From positions 42,663-106,662 of the forward strand of contig NZ_BJDK01000008.1 of the NCBI RefSeq assembly GCF_005405105.1: 64,000 bases of DNA, written 5' to 3'. The DNA comes from Lactiplantibacillus dongliensis. Lineage in GTDB: Bacteria > Bacillota > Bacilli > Lactobacillales > Lactobacillaceae. A program made the translations under genes and the position numbers. Positions 56,622 through 64,000 of this stretch are shown here, in pieces. The stretch's first letter is position 1; each line of letters begins with the position of its first letter. The notes beneath the pieces are model-generated. The model was not told where the DNA came from. It worked only from the letters and a program-made list of their open reading frames with translations, and did not search any database.

Positions 56622-56850
56622 CAAAAAAATCCCAATCAACTATTACTAGTCAATTAGGACGCATTACCGTGGTACCACCTAAATTGCAGAAACTGTTTCT
56701 GCCACTCATTACGCCGATAAGGGTGGGTACCCGGTCTAAACTCCGAATCTCCAAAAAGCCAATTCGATTGTCCCTCCTAGCTTGCAGCAATTGCTAGGTC
56801 TCTGTTGGTTGGACGCCCTACTGTTCTTTTCTTCAACGATTATTTGATAC
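56622..56850 (-). promoter_or_regulatory. T-box riboswitch leader of trpS
   Basis: Minus strand shows the T-box AGGTGGTACCACGGTAATGC (56661-56680), a terminator TCCTAATTGACTAGTAAT... with T-run (56623-56660), and Stem I elements upstream (GAATTGGC, AGACCTAGCAATTGCTGC). A TGG triplet in the GAATTGGC part of the leader fits a Trp specifier, but I did not fold Stem I fully. Confidence 0.92.
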
Positions 56851-56988
56851 TAGTGTAAGCGTTACGCGCGCTGGTGTCAAAGTTAGTTTTTCAAGTAATG
56901 ATTTTTGCTGAAAGCTTCAAAAATCATTAGCATTGATCTAATCTTAATGGTTTTTTGTAAATCCGGTTATAATCATTAGCTTTATCAT

Positions 56989-57039
56989 GCTTGGTGCTGG
57001 CCCAACCAGAGTGGTCACTTAATTCAATTAGTACCAAGC
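56989..57039. mobile_element. PIR mini-derivative, 51 bp
   Basis: GCTTGGTGCTGG at the left and, inverted, GCTTGGTACTAATTGAA at the right (57023-57039), with only CCAACCAGAGTGGTCACTTA of an arm start in between. Both tips are kept and all inner stems are lost. It lies 18 nt after the nitrilase stop. Confidence 0.66.
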
Positions 57040-57056
57040 CTATTTTATTCTAAATG

Positions 57057-57833
57057 CTAATACAGCTCAGTCCGCCGATCTGCAAAGACTGGCATACTCC
57101 CCCGAACGGCCGCCACCTGCTGTAAATCTATTGTTACCGTCACCACAATTGGTTGATCCTGCGTTTCGGCCATCACTTGTCCCAGTGGATCAATCACTAA
57201 TGACTGGCCACCAAAGTCATTGTCAGGATCACTGCCGACGCGATTAACTGCCACAACGTATGCCTGGTTTTCAATGGCCCGTGCTTGCAACAAAATCCGC
57301 CATTGCGGTAAACGAACGGTTGGCCACTCGGCTGAGACGAAGATCACTTGTGGCCCCTGAGCAGCTTGCTTGCGTAACCATTCGGGGAAACGGATGTCGT
57401 AACAAATGACACCCATTGCCGGCACCTCATCGAGTACAAATCGATTTTCGGTCTGGCCAGCCGTAATGTATTGATCTTCACGCATCAACCCGAAACGATG
57501 GACTTTATCGTAGCGGCTCAGCAATGCCCCTTGCCGATTAATGACTAACATTTCATTATAGTAGTGACCATTGCGGGCAACCGCCACGGACCCACCAACT
57601 AAATTAATATGGTATTGCCGTGCCAGGTCAGCTAGGAACGCTTGCGTCCGGGCACCATCACGATCTGCCAATTGATCAAGCGCCGTTAAAGCATAACCAG
57701 TATTCCACATTTCCGGCAAAACGACGACAGCCGCCTGCTGAACGGCAGCCTGTTTGACCGCAGCCGCAACGCGACGATAGTTTTCATCTGGATCACCGAA
57801 CTTAATATCAATTTGTGCTAACGCTACTTGCAT
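57057..57833 (-). CDS. Carbon-nitrogen hydrolase (omega-amidase-like)
   Basis: 258 residues of the nitrilase superfamily. The catalytic triad is visible: Glu in VVLPEMWNTGY, Lys in RYDKVHRFGL, Cys in GVICYDIRFPEW. It is nearest to the YafV/MtnU branch, which acts on omega-amides such as 2-oxoglutaramate; the substrate is inferred. ATG at 57833 has GGGTGA upstream; the frame opens at 57845. A stand-alone gene. Confidence 0.9.
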   Translation of the reverse strand: MQVALAQIDIKFGDPDENYRRVAAAVKQAAVQQAAVVVLPEMWNTGYALTALDQLADRDGARTQAFLADLARQYHINLVGGSVAVARNGHYYNEMLVINRQGALLSRYDKVHRFGLMREDQYITAGQTENRFVLDEVPAMGVICYDIRFPEWLRKQAAQGPQVIFVSAEWPTVRLPQWRILLQARAIENQAYVVAVNRVGSDPDNDFGGQSLVIDPLGQVMAETQDQPIVVTVTIDLQQVAAVRGSMPVFADRRTELY

Positions 57834-57930
57834 CTCGTCACCCATTCTTCATTAGAATTATTAAAATCATCTTAGAATAAAGTGGCATTAGTTGCAAGAC
57901 CCAGCATTCATTAAAATGCAGGCGCTTTGA

Positions 57931-57959
57931 TTGACAGCGCCCCTAAATCCGCCTAGAAT
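57931..57959 (+). promoter_or_regulatory. Sigma-A promoter of helD
   Basis: TTGACA (57931-57936), 17-nt spacer, TAGAAT (57954-57959), about 45 nt before the ATG at 58003. Confidence 0.85.
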
Positions 57960-58002
57960 TGTTCAAGCTATTTACACGAGAATTTAAAACGGGAGGCTGC
58001 CA

Positions 58003-60312
58003 ATGACAACACCAGATCAAGAACAACAACAAGAACAGCGCCGAGTAGATACGGTCGTTAAACAGATCAAGGCTCGCGCTAAAGAGACCGACCGTTTGGT
58101 GGCTAAGGCCCACCATGATACCGACATTATTCAAAAAAACTATGGGGACAACAACTCCGTCAATACCTTTGAAGTTGATGACCGAATTGAAACCAACGCC
58201 GAACTGCAACAACAAAAGCAAATGGTTGAACGCGCCGTTGAATCCGAAGCCATCTTAAATCGACAAGTCGGTGTCTTAAAAGATTTGAGTAACTCACCTT
58301 ATTTTGGGCGCATCGACATCCAAGATGACCCCGCAGATGATCCCGAACGCCTCTACATCGGAACCGCGTCGTTTGTCGATGAACATCAAAACTTCTTGGT
58401 TTATGACTGGCGCGCCCCGATTTCTTCCGTTTACTATAATGGGACGCTCGGCAAAGTCGCCTACCAAGCCCCCGCGGGTGAGCAAACGACCGAACTATTG
58501 AAGAAACGGCAATTCCAAATCGATCATGGTCAGATTAACAATATGTTCGATACTAACGAAACCGTTGGCGATGAGATTCTACAATCCGTTCTCGGAGAAC
58601 AAAACGATGCCTATATGCAAAACATCGTGGCCACGATTCAAAAAGAACAAAATGATATCATTCGTGATACTTACAGTGATCTCTTAGTCGTCCAAGGAGT
58701 CGCGGGGTCTGGAAAGACCTCCGCGATCTTACAGCGGATCGCCTTTCTGTTATACCATTCACGTGCGTCACTCGAAGCTGACCAGATGGTCTTATTCTCA
58801 CCTAACCGGTTATTCAGCCACTATATTTCGGAAGTTTTACCGAGTTTAGGGGAACGTAATATGCGCCAAGTAACACTAGCGGAATTCCTCAGTGCCCGGT
58901 TCCAAGGTCTGACTGTCCAAAGTCTCTTTGAACGCTACGAAAGTGACCAACAAGCCCCAGCGACCAGTGCGGCGATTCGTGACTTTCAAGAAGGGGCCGC
59001 CTTTATGGCCCAAGTTGACGCCTATTGTCACCAGTTACCGGCTGACAAGCTGCGGTTCACTAACATCGTCTTCAACGGCGATGTCTTCTTCACCCGCGCA
59101 GAAATCACGGCGATTGCCACTAGTTTACCCACTGCCATGCAACCAGCTGACCGGTTCTTAGCGATCAAGAACACGTTGATCAAACGACTTAAACACCGCA
59201 TCGATCATGAAGCTCAAGCTGATTGGGTCAACGAACAGATCGACCAATTATCGGATGAAGCCTATCACGACTTACTTGGTGACAAACGCCGTGGCGCCTT
59301 TCAATCGTTGGATGATGAAGTCTTCTATATTGGTAAGCAAATCGTAACCAAGCGCTTGCGCCAAGTTTATGATGCCATTTATAATGGCTACTTTTTAGAT
59401 ACTTATGAACAGTACAATGACTTCTTAGCTCAAGTCGACTGTCCAGCCGCGGTTACCGAAACCGATTGGAACGCACGAATCAAAGCCTTCCGTGCCGGAA
59501 TTGAATACCACCGGATTGACTTAATTGACTGCGCGCCGCTCTTATTATTACGCGATATTTTAACCGGTAGCGGACAAAATCGGCGCATGCAATACCTCTT
59601 CGTCGATGAGATGCAAGATTACTCGTTAGCGCAATTGCTTTACATTAAGCACGCCTTTCCACTTGCCAAGTTCACCCTACTAGGTGACAGTGAGCAAGCC
59701 CTATTCAAAGGAATCGAACAACCCAAACAGTTACTAGAACGTTTACGCGATGCCTTTCAGGTACGGCGGGCTAACTTAATTACGTTGAATAAGAGTTATC
59801 GATCGACCTTACAAATCACGAATTTCGCTAAAGCGCTCTTACCAGATGGCGACCAGATTCAAGCCTTTACACGAGAAGGCGCCTTACCGAAAGTGATGAT
59901 TCGTTACGATGAAGACAGTGCCTTACAAGGTTTACTGACGGAAGTTCATCAGCAGCTTGAACACACCCACACGGTCGCTGTTTTGACACGGAATATGGCA
60001 GATAGCAAGAAAGTCTATCAATTCTTGAAACATCATACCGTGGCGACATTGATGGCTGATAGTGACCGGACGATGCCACAGGGCGTCATTGTCTTGCCGA
60101 TCTACCTAGCGAAAGGCTTGGAATTTGATGCCGTCATTGCCTATGACATTTCCGCTCAAAACTACCCAGATGCCAATTCAGTCGGTCTGCTCTATACGAT
60201 TGCGTCACGCGCAATGCACCACTTAACGCTACTCAGTGTGGGTGATGTCTCACCATTAATCGTGCATCTTGATCCCACGTTATTTACTATTGAACATCAA
60301 GTCCGCGTCTAA
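58003..60312 (+). CDS. helD: HelD-like UvrD/Rep superfamily ATPase (RNA polymerase recycling)
   Basis: 769 residues. A long charged N-terminal coiled-coil (residues ~1-90), then a family 1 helicase core: LLVVQGVAGSGKTSAILQRI (Walker A near 235), LFVDEMQDYSLAQLLYIK (Walker B), GDSEQALFKG, LNKSYRSTLQI, and VLPIYLAKGLEFDAVIAYD near the end. In B. subtilis HelD frees stalled RNA polymerase; it works with the delta subunit, encoded here at 7963-8574. GGGAGG lies before ATG. A strong promoter is seen upstream. Confidence 0.94.
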   Translation: MTTPDQEQQQEQRRVDTVVKQIKARAKETDRLVAKAHHDTDIIQKNYGDNNSVNTFEVDDRIETNAELQQQKQMVERAVESEAILNRQVGVLKDLSNSPYFGRIDIQDDPADDPERLYIGTASFVDEHQNFLVYDWRAPISSVYYNGTLGKVAYQAPAGEQTTELLKKRQFQIDHGQINNMFDTNETVGDEILQSVLGEQNDAYMQNIVATIQKEQNDIIRDTYSDLLVVQGVAGSGKTSAILQRIAFLLYHSRASLEADQMVLFSPNRLFSHYISEVLPSLGERNMRQVTLAEFLSARFQGLTVQSLFERYESDQQAPATSAAIRDFQEGAAFMAQVDAYCHQLPADKLRFTNIVFNGDVFFTRAEITAIATSLPTAMQPADRFLAIKNTLIKRLKHRIDHEAQADWVNEQIDQLSDEAYHDLLGDKRRGAFQSLDDEVFYIGKQIVTKRLRQVYDAIYNGYFLDTYEQYNDFLAQVDCPAAVTETDWNARIKAFRAGIEYHRIDLIDCAPLLLLRDILTGSGQNRRMQYLFVDEMQDYSLAQLLYIKHAFPLAKFTLLGDSEQALFKGIEQPKQLLERLRDAFQVRRANLITLNKSYRSTLQITNFAKALLPDGDQIQAFTREGALPKVMIRYDEDSALQGLLTEVHQQLEHTHTVAVLTRNMADSKKVYQFLKHHTVATLMADSDRTMPQGVIVLPIYLAKGLEFDAVIAYDISAQNYPDANSVGLLYTIASRAMHHLTLLSVGDVSPLIVHLDPTLFTIEHQVRV

Positions 60313-60324
60313 TTACCGGATACT

Positions 60325-60363
60325 AAAAAACATCTTCAGCTAATTTGGCTGAAGATGTTTTTT
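60325..60363. terminator. Bidirectional terminator
   Basis: AAAAAACATCTTCAGC and GCTGAAGATGTTTTTT form a 16-bp perfect stem around 7 nt. It ends helD (+), and is the first clear terminator met by transcripts from the antiporter gene (-), past PIR pair VII. Confidence 0.94.
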
Positions 60364-60392
60364 GATAGGTCAAATTTTGATTGATATAAATT

Positions 60393-60746
60393 GCCACTCT
60401 GGTTGGCCTAGCATTGGCTGGAACGTGGTGGCCACGTTTTTGAGCCACAGAGCGGTCTCAAAAGTCGGGCTTTATCTAAGTCGGAAAACCACCGACTAAG
60501 ATAAACGACACCACTGAGCCAATTCTAGTCCGCCCGGCGTTAAAAAGTCTTACTTTCAAGTTAGTCGTCAACCATATTAATCCGATCATTCAGCGTAGGG
60601 CGGGCTGGATGACGCTCAGTGGTGTCGTTTGACTTGAGCTGGGGGATTTTTCCCAGTTCTAGTCAAAGCCCGGCTTGAAAGACCGCTTCTCAGGCTTTCA
60701 AACGCGGCCACCACGTTCCAGCGTCAGTCCAGACCAACCGTAGCGG
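60393..60746. mobile_element. PIR pair VII: two full arms
   Basis: Left arm 60393-60539 (+): outer stem CTAGCATTGGCT with AGCCAATTCTAG, hairpin TTTTGAG/CTCAAAA, hairpin TTTATCTAAGTCGG/CCGACTAAGATAAA. Right arm 60593-60746 (-): outer stem GGTCTGGACTGACGCT with partner, hairpin TTTGAAAGCC/GGTCTTTCAAG, hairpin TTTGACTAGAACTGGG/CCCAGCTCAAGTCAAA. The gap between arms is 53 bp. The right arm starts 14 nt after the antiporter stop. Confidence 0.78.
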
Positions 60747-60760
60747 CAACCTAAACTAGT

Positions 60761-61942
60761 TTACGCCGATTTATCACTAACCACTAACTTTGGCGCCCGG
60801 TTAATGGCGTCTTTTAGGACAAATGGTGCAATGATGGTGACCAGAATAATGACTAAAATAACATCTGAATAATAATCGCCGGATAATAAATGCGCGGAGA
60901 ATCCGATTTGGGCCGTAATCAATGCCATTTCACCACGGGAAATCATCCCCGCACCGACTAGATAGTTACTCGATCCGCTAAAACCGTTCAAGCGTGCACC
61001 TAAGCCGCAACCGACTAGTTTTGTTAGGACACCTAAGACTGTCATTACCGCAATGAATGGTAACGCGGCCCAGAACCCATCAAACGTCATATTCAACCCG
61101 ACACTAGCGAAAAACAACGGAATAAACATCGTATAGCCAACCGGTTCCACACTGATATCGACTTGGTGCTGATAGTCAGTTTGAGCAACCGCGACCCCGG
61201 CGAAAAATGCGCCAATCGCACCACTCAGGCCGACTAAATCCGCAACCCAAGCCATTGCCAAACAAATGATAATCGCCATAATTGTCGGACTGGCTGCCAT
61301 CAAAAGATGGTCACTCAGTTGCATCAAATACGGTGCAACCCATTTCACTAATAAGAAGACGCCCACAAAAAACGCGACTTGTTCCAACAAGACGATACCG
61401 ATATTAGATTGCGTACCACTACCAGAGTCACCCATCATCGAAATCATCAAACTTAACAAAATAACCCCAATAATATCATCCGCGACGGCCGCACCGAGAA
61501 TCGTCGCGCCCTCTTTAGTATCCAGTGCCTTGAACTCTTTTAACACTTCGACGGAAATAGAGACTGACGTGGCCGAAAAGATCACGCCGATAAACAGTGA
61601 TTCAAACCACGTAAAGTGAAACAATCGACTTGTGACCCCCATAATCACGACTGGAAAAATCACACCAATGACGGCCACAATAATAGCTGGCCGCAAATAC
61701 TTCTTTAGCAACGTCAGATTACTTTCCAAGCCACCAATAAACATCAGGACTATCACCCCGATGTCCGAAAACGTTTGGACGAGGGTATTGAGCTGGACCC
61801 AATTTAAAATCGCCGGTCCCAGCAAAACGCCCACCAAAATTTCCCCAATCACGGCCGGAATCCCGGCACGATGGGCAAAGTGTCCCGCTAAGGTCGTCGC
61901 AACTAATAATAAACACAAAGTTCCTAAAAAGCTCACTGCCAT
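60761..61942 (-). CDS. napA: CPA2-family Na+/H+ antiporter (NapA-like)
   Basis: 393 residues with about 12 membrane segments. GHFAHRAGIPAVIGEILVGVLLGP at the start, IGVIVLMFIGGLESN, ATSVSISVEVLKEF, the ion-binding region GAAVADDIIGVILLSL with two adjacent Asp, and MISRGEMALITAQIGF. Electrogenic Na+/H+ exchange is known for the Asp-Asp type. There is no C-terminal TrkA/RCK domain. ATG at 61942 follows AAAGGATGG. It is 36 nt downstream of brnQ. Confidence 0.93.
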   Translation of the reverse strand: MAVSFLGTLCLLLVATTLAGHFAHRAGIPAVIGEILVGVLLGPAILNWVQLNTLVQTFSDIGVIVLMFIGGLESNLTLLKKYLRPAIIVAVIGVIFPVVIMGVTSRLFHFTWFESLFIGVIFSATSVSISVEVLKEFKALDTKEGATILGAAVADDIIGVILLSLMISMMGDSGSGTQSNIGIVLLEQVAFFVGVFLLVKWVAPYLMQLSDHLLMAASPTIMAIIICLAMAWVADLVGLSGAIGAFFAGVAVAQTDYQHQVDISVEPVGYTMFIPLFFASVGLNMTFDGFWAALPFIAVMTVLGVLTKLVGCGLGARLNGFSGSSNYLVGAGMISRGEMALITAQIGFSAHLLSGDYYSDVILVIILVTIIAPFVLKDAINRAPKLVVSDKSA

Positions 61943-61978
61943 CCATCCTTTAAATATGTCGTAAGTTCATGATACACC

Positions 61979-63355
61979 TTAATCTTGATTCGTTTTGTAA
62001 CTGCGCGCTGCCAAGGTCCGTTGAATCAGGTAGCCACCCAGGCCAATCGCTAATCCAATCAACGCTGGGACCACCCAGTCCATACCCAACTTCGCCATCG
62101 GTAAAGTTTTCGCATCCCAAGCTAATAAGTGTTGCGCCCAACCTTGTCGCGTCACGATTGCGGGAGCCGAACCCAGCGCATCGAATAATGCGGGTATCAG
62201 AGTAAACCCAGTCGTCCAACGATAGACACCCGTATTACGGTGAAATAACGGTGACAGAATCGATAAGACGATCAACGTAATCGCTAAAGGATACAAGAAC
62301 ATGAGCATTGGCGTTGACCAAGCGATAATCTGATCCAAACCAATATTGGCAATTAAGAACGAGGCGCCACAAGAAAGCCGGTTCCAAGTTCGATAGGAAA
62401 TCTTTGGAAATTTCGCATGTAACGCTTCTGAAAATGACGATGCCAAGCCAACCGCCGTCGTTAAACAAGTTAACGTGGCCATAATCGCTAACATAATCTC
62501 CCCAGGAACGCCGAAGAACGCCTTGGCAATTTGTGAAAAGGCAATCCCGCCATCGACTGTCAACTTAAAGTGGGTTAACGATGTCGCGCCAAGCCAGATT
62601 AAGCCGAGATAGATCAGTGCCTCTAACGAAATACTCAGCAAACTAGATTTAGCAGCCGTTTTCGCAATCGCCGTTGGATTATGCTGTCCTAACCCACGAA
62701 TAACCGTGACAACGGCAATCCCGAATAGTAAAGCAGCTAAGGCATCCATCGTGTTATACCCTTGTAAAAAGCCATTCAGAAAAGCATGTTGCTGATAAGC
62801 CGTCGTCGTAGCGGTCATTTTCGCAATACCTAAAGGATGCGTAAACGCCATCCCAAAGATAACCGCTAGTAGAATCAAAAAGGCCGGATTGAGCAGCTTG
62901 CCGATCATGTCCACAATGCCCGTTGGTTTCCGGGAAGCCCAATAGGTGATACTGAAGAAAATCAATGAATAAATGAACAAGTAAAGCGGGGCTTGACTGG
63001 TACTGACATGACTAGCAATGCCAATCTGAAACGGCGTTGTGGCCGTCCGTGGCGTAGCAAACAACGGGCCAAGGGTGGCGCAAGTTAGAATCATAAATGC
63101 TGTGGCGTAATGTTTGCCAATTGGCCGGGCAAGATCATAAATGCCAGTACTGCGGGTAATACTAATCGCAATAATGCCGAGTAACGGTAAGAGTGTCCCG
63201 GTCAATAAGAAGCCCCAACCAGCCGTTAACCAATGACTACCGGCCAATTGACCTAAATGAATCGGAAAGATAAGATTACCGGCACCAAAGAACATGCCGA
63301 ACAACATTGAACCAATAATGAGATAATGTTTGAATGTTAATTTTTGATTGGACAT
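61979..63355 (-). CDS. brnQ: Branched-chain amino acid:cation symporter
   Basis: 458 residues with about 12 membrane segments, LIVCS family: FKHYLIIGSMLFGMFFGAGN near the start and FPIHLGQLAGSHW. It imports Leu, Ile and Val with Na+ or H+. AAGGAG lies 9 nt before ATG at 63355; the frame opens at 63391. A T-box leader and a short overlapping ORF precede it, so uptake is probably raised when a branched-chain tRNA is uncharged. Confidence 0.95.
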   Translation of the reverse strand: MSNQKLTFKHYLIIGSMLFGMFFGAGNLIFPIHLGQLAGSHWLTAGWGFLLTGTLLPLLGIIAISITRSTGIYDLARPIGKHYATAFMILTCATLGPLFATPRTATTPFQIGIASHVSTSQAPLYLFIYSLIFFSITYWASRKPTGIVDMIGKLLNPAFLILLAVIFGMAFTHPLGIAKMTATTTAYQQHAFLNGFLQGYNTMDALAALLFGIAVVTVIRGLGQHNPTAIAKTAAKSSLLSISLEALIYLGLIWLGATSLTHFKLTVDGGIAFSQIAKAFFGVPGEIMLAIMATLTCLTTAVGLASSFSEALHAKFPKISYRTWNRLSCGASFLIANIGLDQIIAWSTPMLMFLYPLAITLIVLSILSPLFHRNTGVYRWTTGFTLIPALFDALGSAPAIVTRQGWAQHLLAWDAKTLPMAKLGMDWVVPALIGLAIGLGGYLIQRTLAARSYKTNQD

Positions 63356-63452
63356 AAGCAAAAACTCCTTGTGTGTTGACTTGAGTAACAACAGCTAATT
63401 CGTCATTGCTTGGCACTCGACTAAGACCACCATAACTTGTTGTTTGAAACAT
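63276..63452 (-). CDS. Possible short leader ORF overlapping brnQ, 58 residues
   Basis: ATG at 63452 follows AAGGAGG by 8 nt, a better ribosome site than that of brnQ, and sits between the T-box terminator and brnQ. It reads MFQTTSYGGLSRVPSNDELA, then VVTQVNTQGVFAYVQ, and overlaps the first 80 nt of brnQ in another frame. No family recognised. It may act in translational coupling, or be chance. Confidence 0.35.
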   Translation of the reverse strand: MFQTTSYGGLSRVPSNDELAVVTQVNTQGVFAYVQSKINIQTLSHYWFNVVRHVLWCR

Positions 63453-63473
63453 GCACTCGTCCTCCTTCATCAT

Positions 63474-63830
63474 CAAACGAAAAAAGCGCCCTTTGAAAAT
63501 CACTAGGATTTTCAAAGGGCGCTTGCGCGCGGTACCACCTTTGTTTGTGCTGGGCATTTGCGTGTCCGGCAGCTTTGATCGCGTACAGTAGGGGTTGAAA
63601 AGTGTTCGGCTCGACTGCTTCTTCCACTTACTTAGAAGCAACCCGTCGCACCTCACAGGCTACGATACGTTCACACGATAATGGGTGTCCCCAGCCGACA
63701 CTTACTGACGCTCGCATCGGCAGTTCACAGGTTACTTTCATGACTGGCTCAAGACTGACTTCCACTACCCGTCAGCTCCCTAGACTTGATCCCAGTTACT
63801 ACTTTCCTGATCATCACAATTGGTTTCTCA
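63474..63830 (-). promoter_or_regulatory. T-box riboswitch leader of brnQ
   Basis: Minus strand T-box AAAGGTGGTACCGCGCG (63526-63542) and terminator AGCGCCCTTTGAAAATC ... GATTTTCAAAGGGCGCTTTTTT (63479-63524). The leader is long, about 350 nt. The specifier codon was not fixed by hand; Leu, Ile or Val is expected from the gene. Between 63831 and 63951 I see only AT-rich DNA and a 6-bp hairpin CCCTTG/CAAGGG (63923-63942). Confidence 0.9.
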
Positions 63831-63951
63831 TTTATTTTTAACATTTGCAATCATAAACTCATTTTAATGTTTTGTCAACATCTGGTGCTGAGTTCACTTT
63901 TAATATAAATTTGGCAGAATTCCCTTGCTTTCAAACAAGGGATGAATACCA

Positions 63952-64000
63952 TTATGCTTTTCGCTGATTAGCAATATAGTTTTCTACGGTCGTCTTACTC
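63952..64000 (-). CDS. 3' end of an unidentified gene (runs off right edge)
   Basis: The minus-strand frame reads SKTTVENYIANQRKA and then TAA. SKTTVENYI looks like the recognition helix of a helix-turn-helix, as at the end of some regulators or recombinases, but 15 residues are too few to name a family. Confidence 0.4.
   Translation of the reverse strand, partial: SKTTVENYIANQRKA

Noticed and set aside
60393..60746. PIR arms as rho-independent terminators
   Set aside because: They lack U-runs, are far longer than terminators, and lie next to separate clear terminators in most loci.
63453..63656. Frame upstream of the ATG at 63452, reading through the T-box leader
   Set aside because: It spans the T-box and terminator stems, whose RNA structure explains the sequence.

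Overview
The window looks like chromosomal DNA of a lactic acid bacterium of the Lactiplantibacillus (Lactobacillus plantarum) type. This is inferred from the protein families, strong AGGAGG-type ribosome sites, two T-box leaders, a Zur box close to the Bacillus consensus, CcpA-type cre sites, and a surface protein ending in an LPQTNE sorting signal next to a sortase gene that runs off the left edge. Species was not tested by comparison.

Layout. 1-9 kb: partial srtA, a baeRF-fold protein, an acetyltransferase, rpmE2-rho-murA2, pyrG with a GGGCTC reiterative-transcription attenuator, rpoE and a DUF1934 protein. 9.9-13 kb (+): lipL-like gene, HD phosphohydrolase, HAD phosphatase. 13-30.6 kb (mostly -): lipoprotein, YdcF-like protein, prs, glmU, purR, a Zur-controlled zinc ABC transporter, GT8 glycosyltransferase and hydrolase, ispE, veg, rsmA-rnmV-tatD, metG. 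30.7-44 kb: a complete citrate fermentation locus (citG, citO, oadA, citXFEDC, a 41-residue oadG-like gene, oadB, biotin carrier, oadH-like, CitMHS transporter) split by a tnpB-only insertion. 44-48 kb: a 1338-residue cell-wall adhesin. 48.7-63.4 kb: DUF72 protein and sirtuin, a HExxH protein, HMG-CoA reductase and Ppx, dus, trpS with T-box, a nitrilase, helD, a Na+/H+ antiporter, brnQ with T-box. A gene tail lies at the right edge.

The most unusual content is non-coding. (1) A family of ~150-nt elements (my label: PIR arms) is scattered over at least ten intergenic sites, mostly as head-to-head inverted pairs that make ~380-bp composites with GCTTGRTGCTAGTT-type terminal inverted repeats. 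Each arm can fold into a three-way junction. The stem sequences differ between copies while pairing is kept, and the loop GCCRMAGNNCGGTC is conserved. Two ~55-bp internal-deletion derivatives keep both tips. (2) A second structured family (my label: STOP-hairpin, ~120 nt) begins exactly at the stop codons of murA2, pyrG and the 50753-51712 gene, with compensatory changes in its stems. Neither carries a protein gene. Both look like RNA-structured, mobile or formerly mobile elements, and I do not know whether they are already catalogued.

Functionally the window joins nucleotide and cell-wall precursor supply (pyrG, prs, purR, glmU, murA2), isoprenoid synthesis (ispE and mvaA, one step from each pathway), translation (metG, trpS, rsmA, rnmV, dus) and citrate catabolism. 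MurA2 has Asp in place of the fosfomycin-target Cys.
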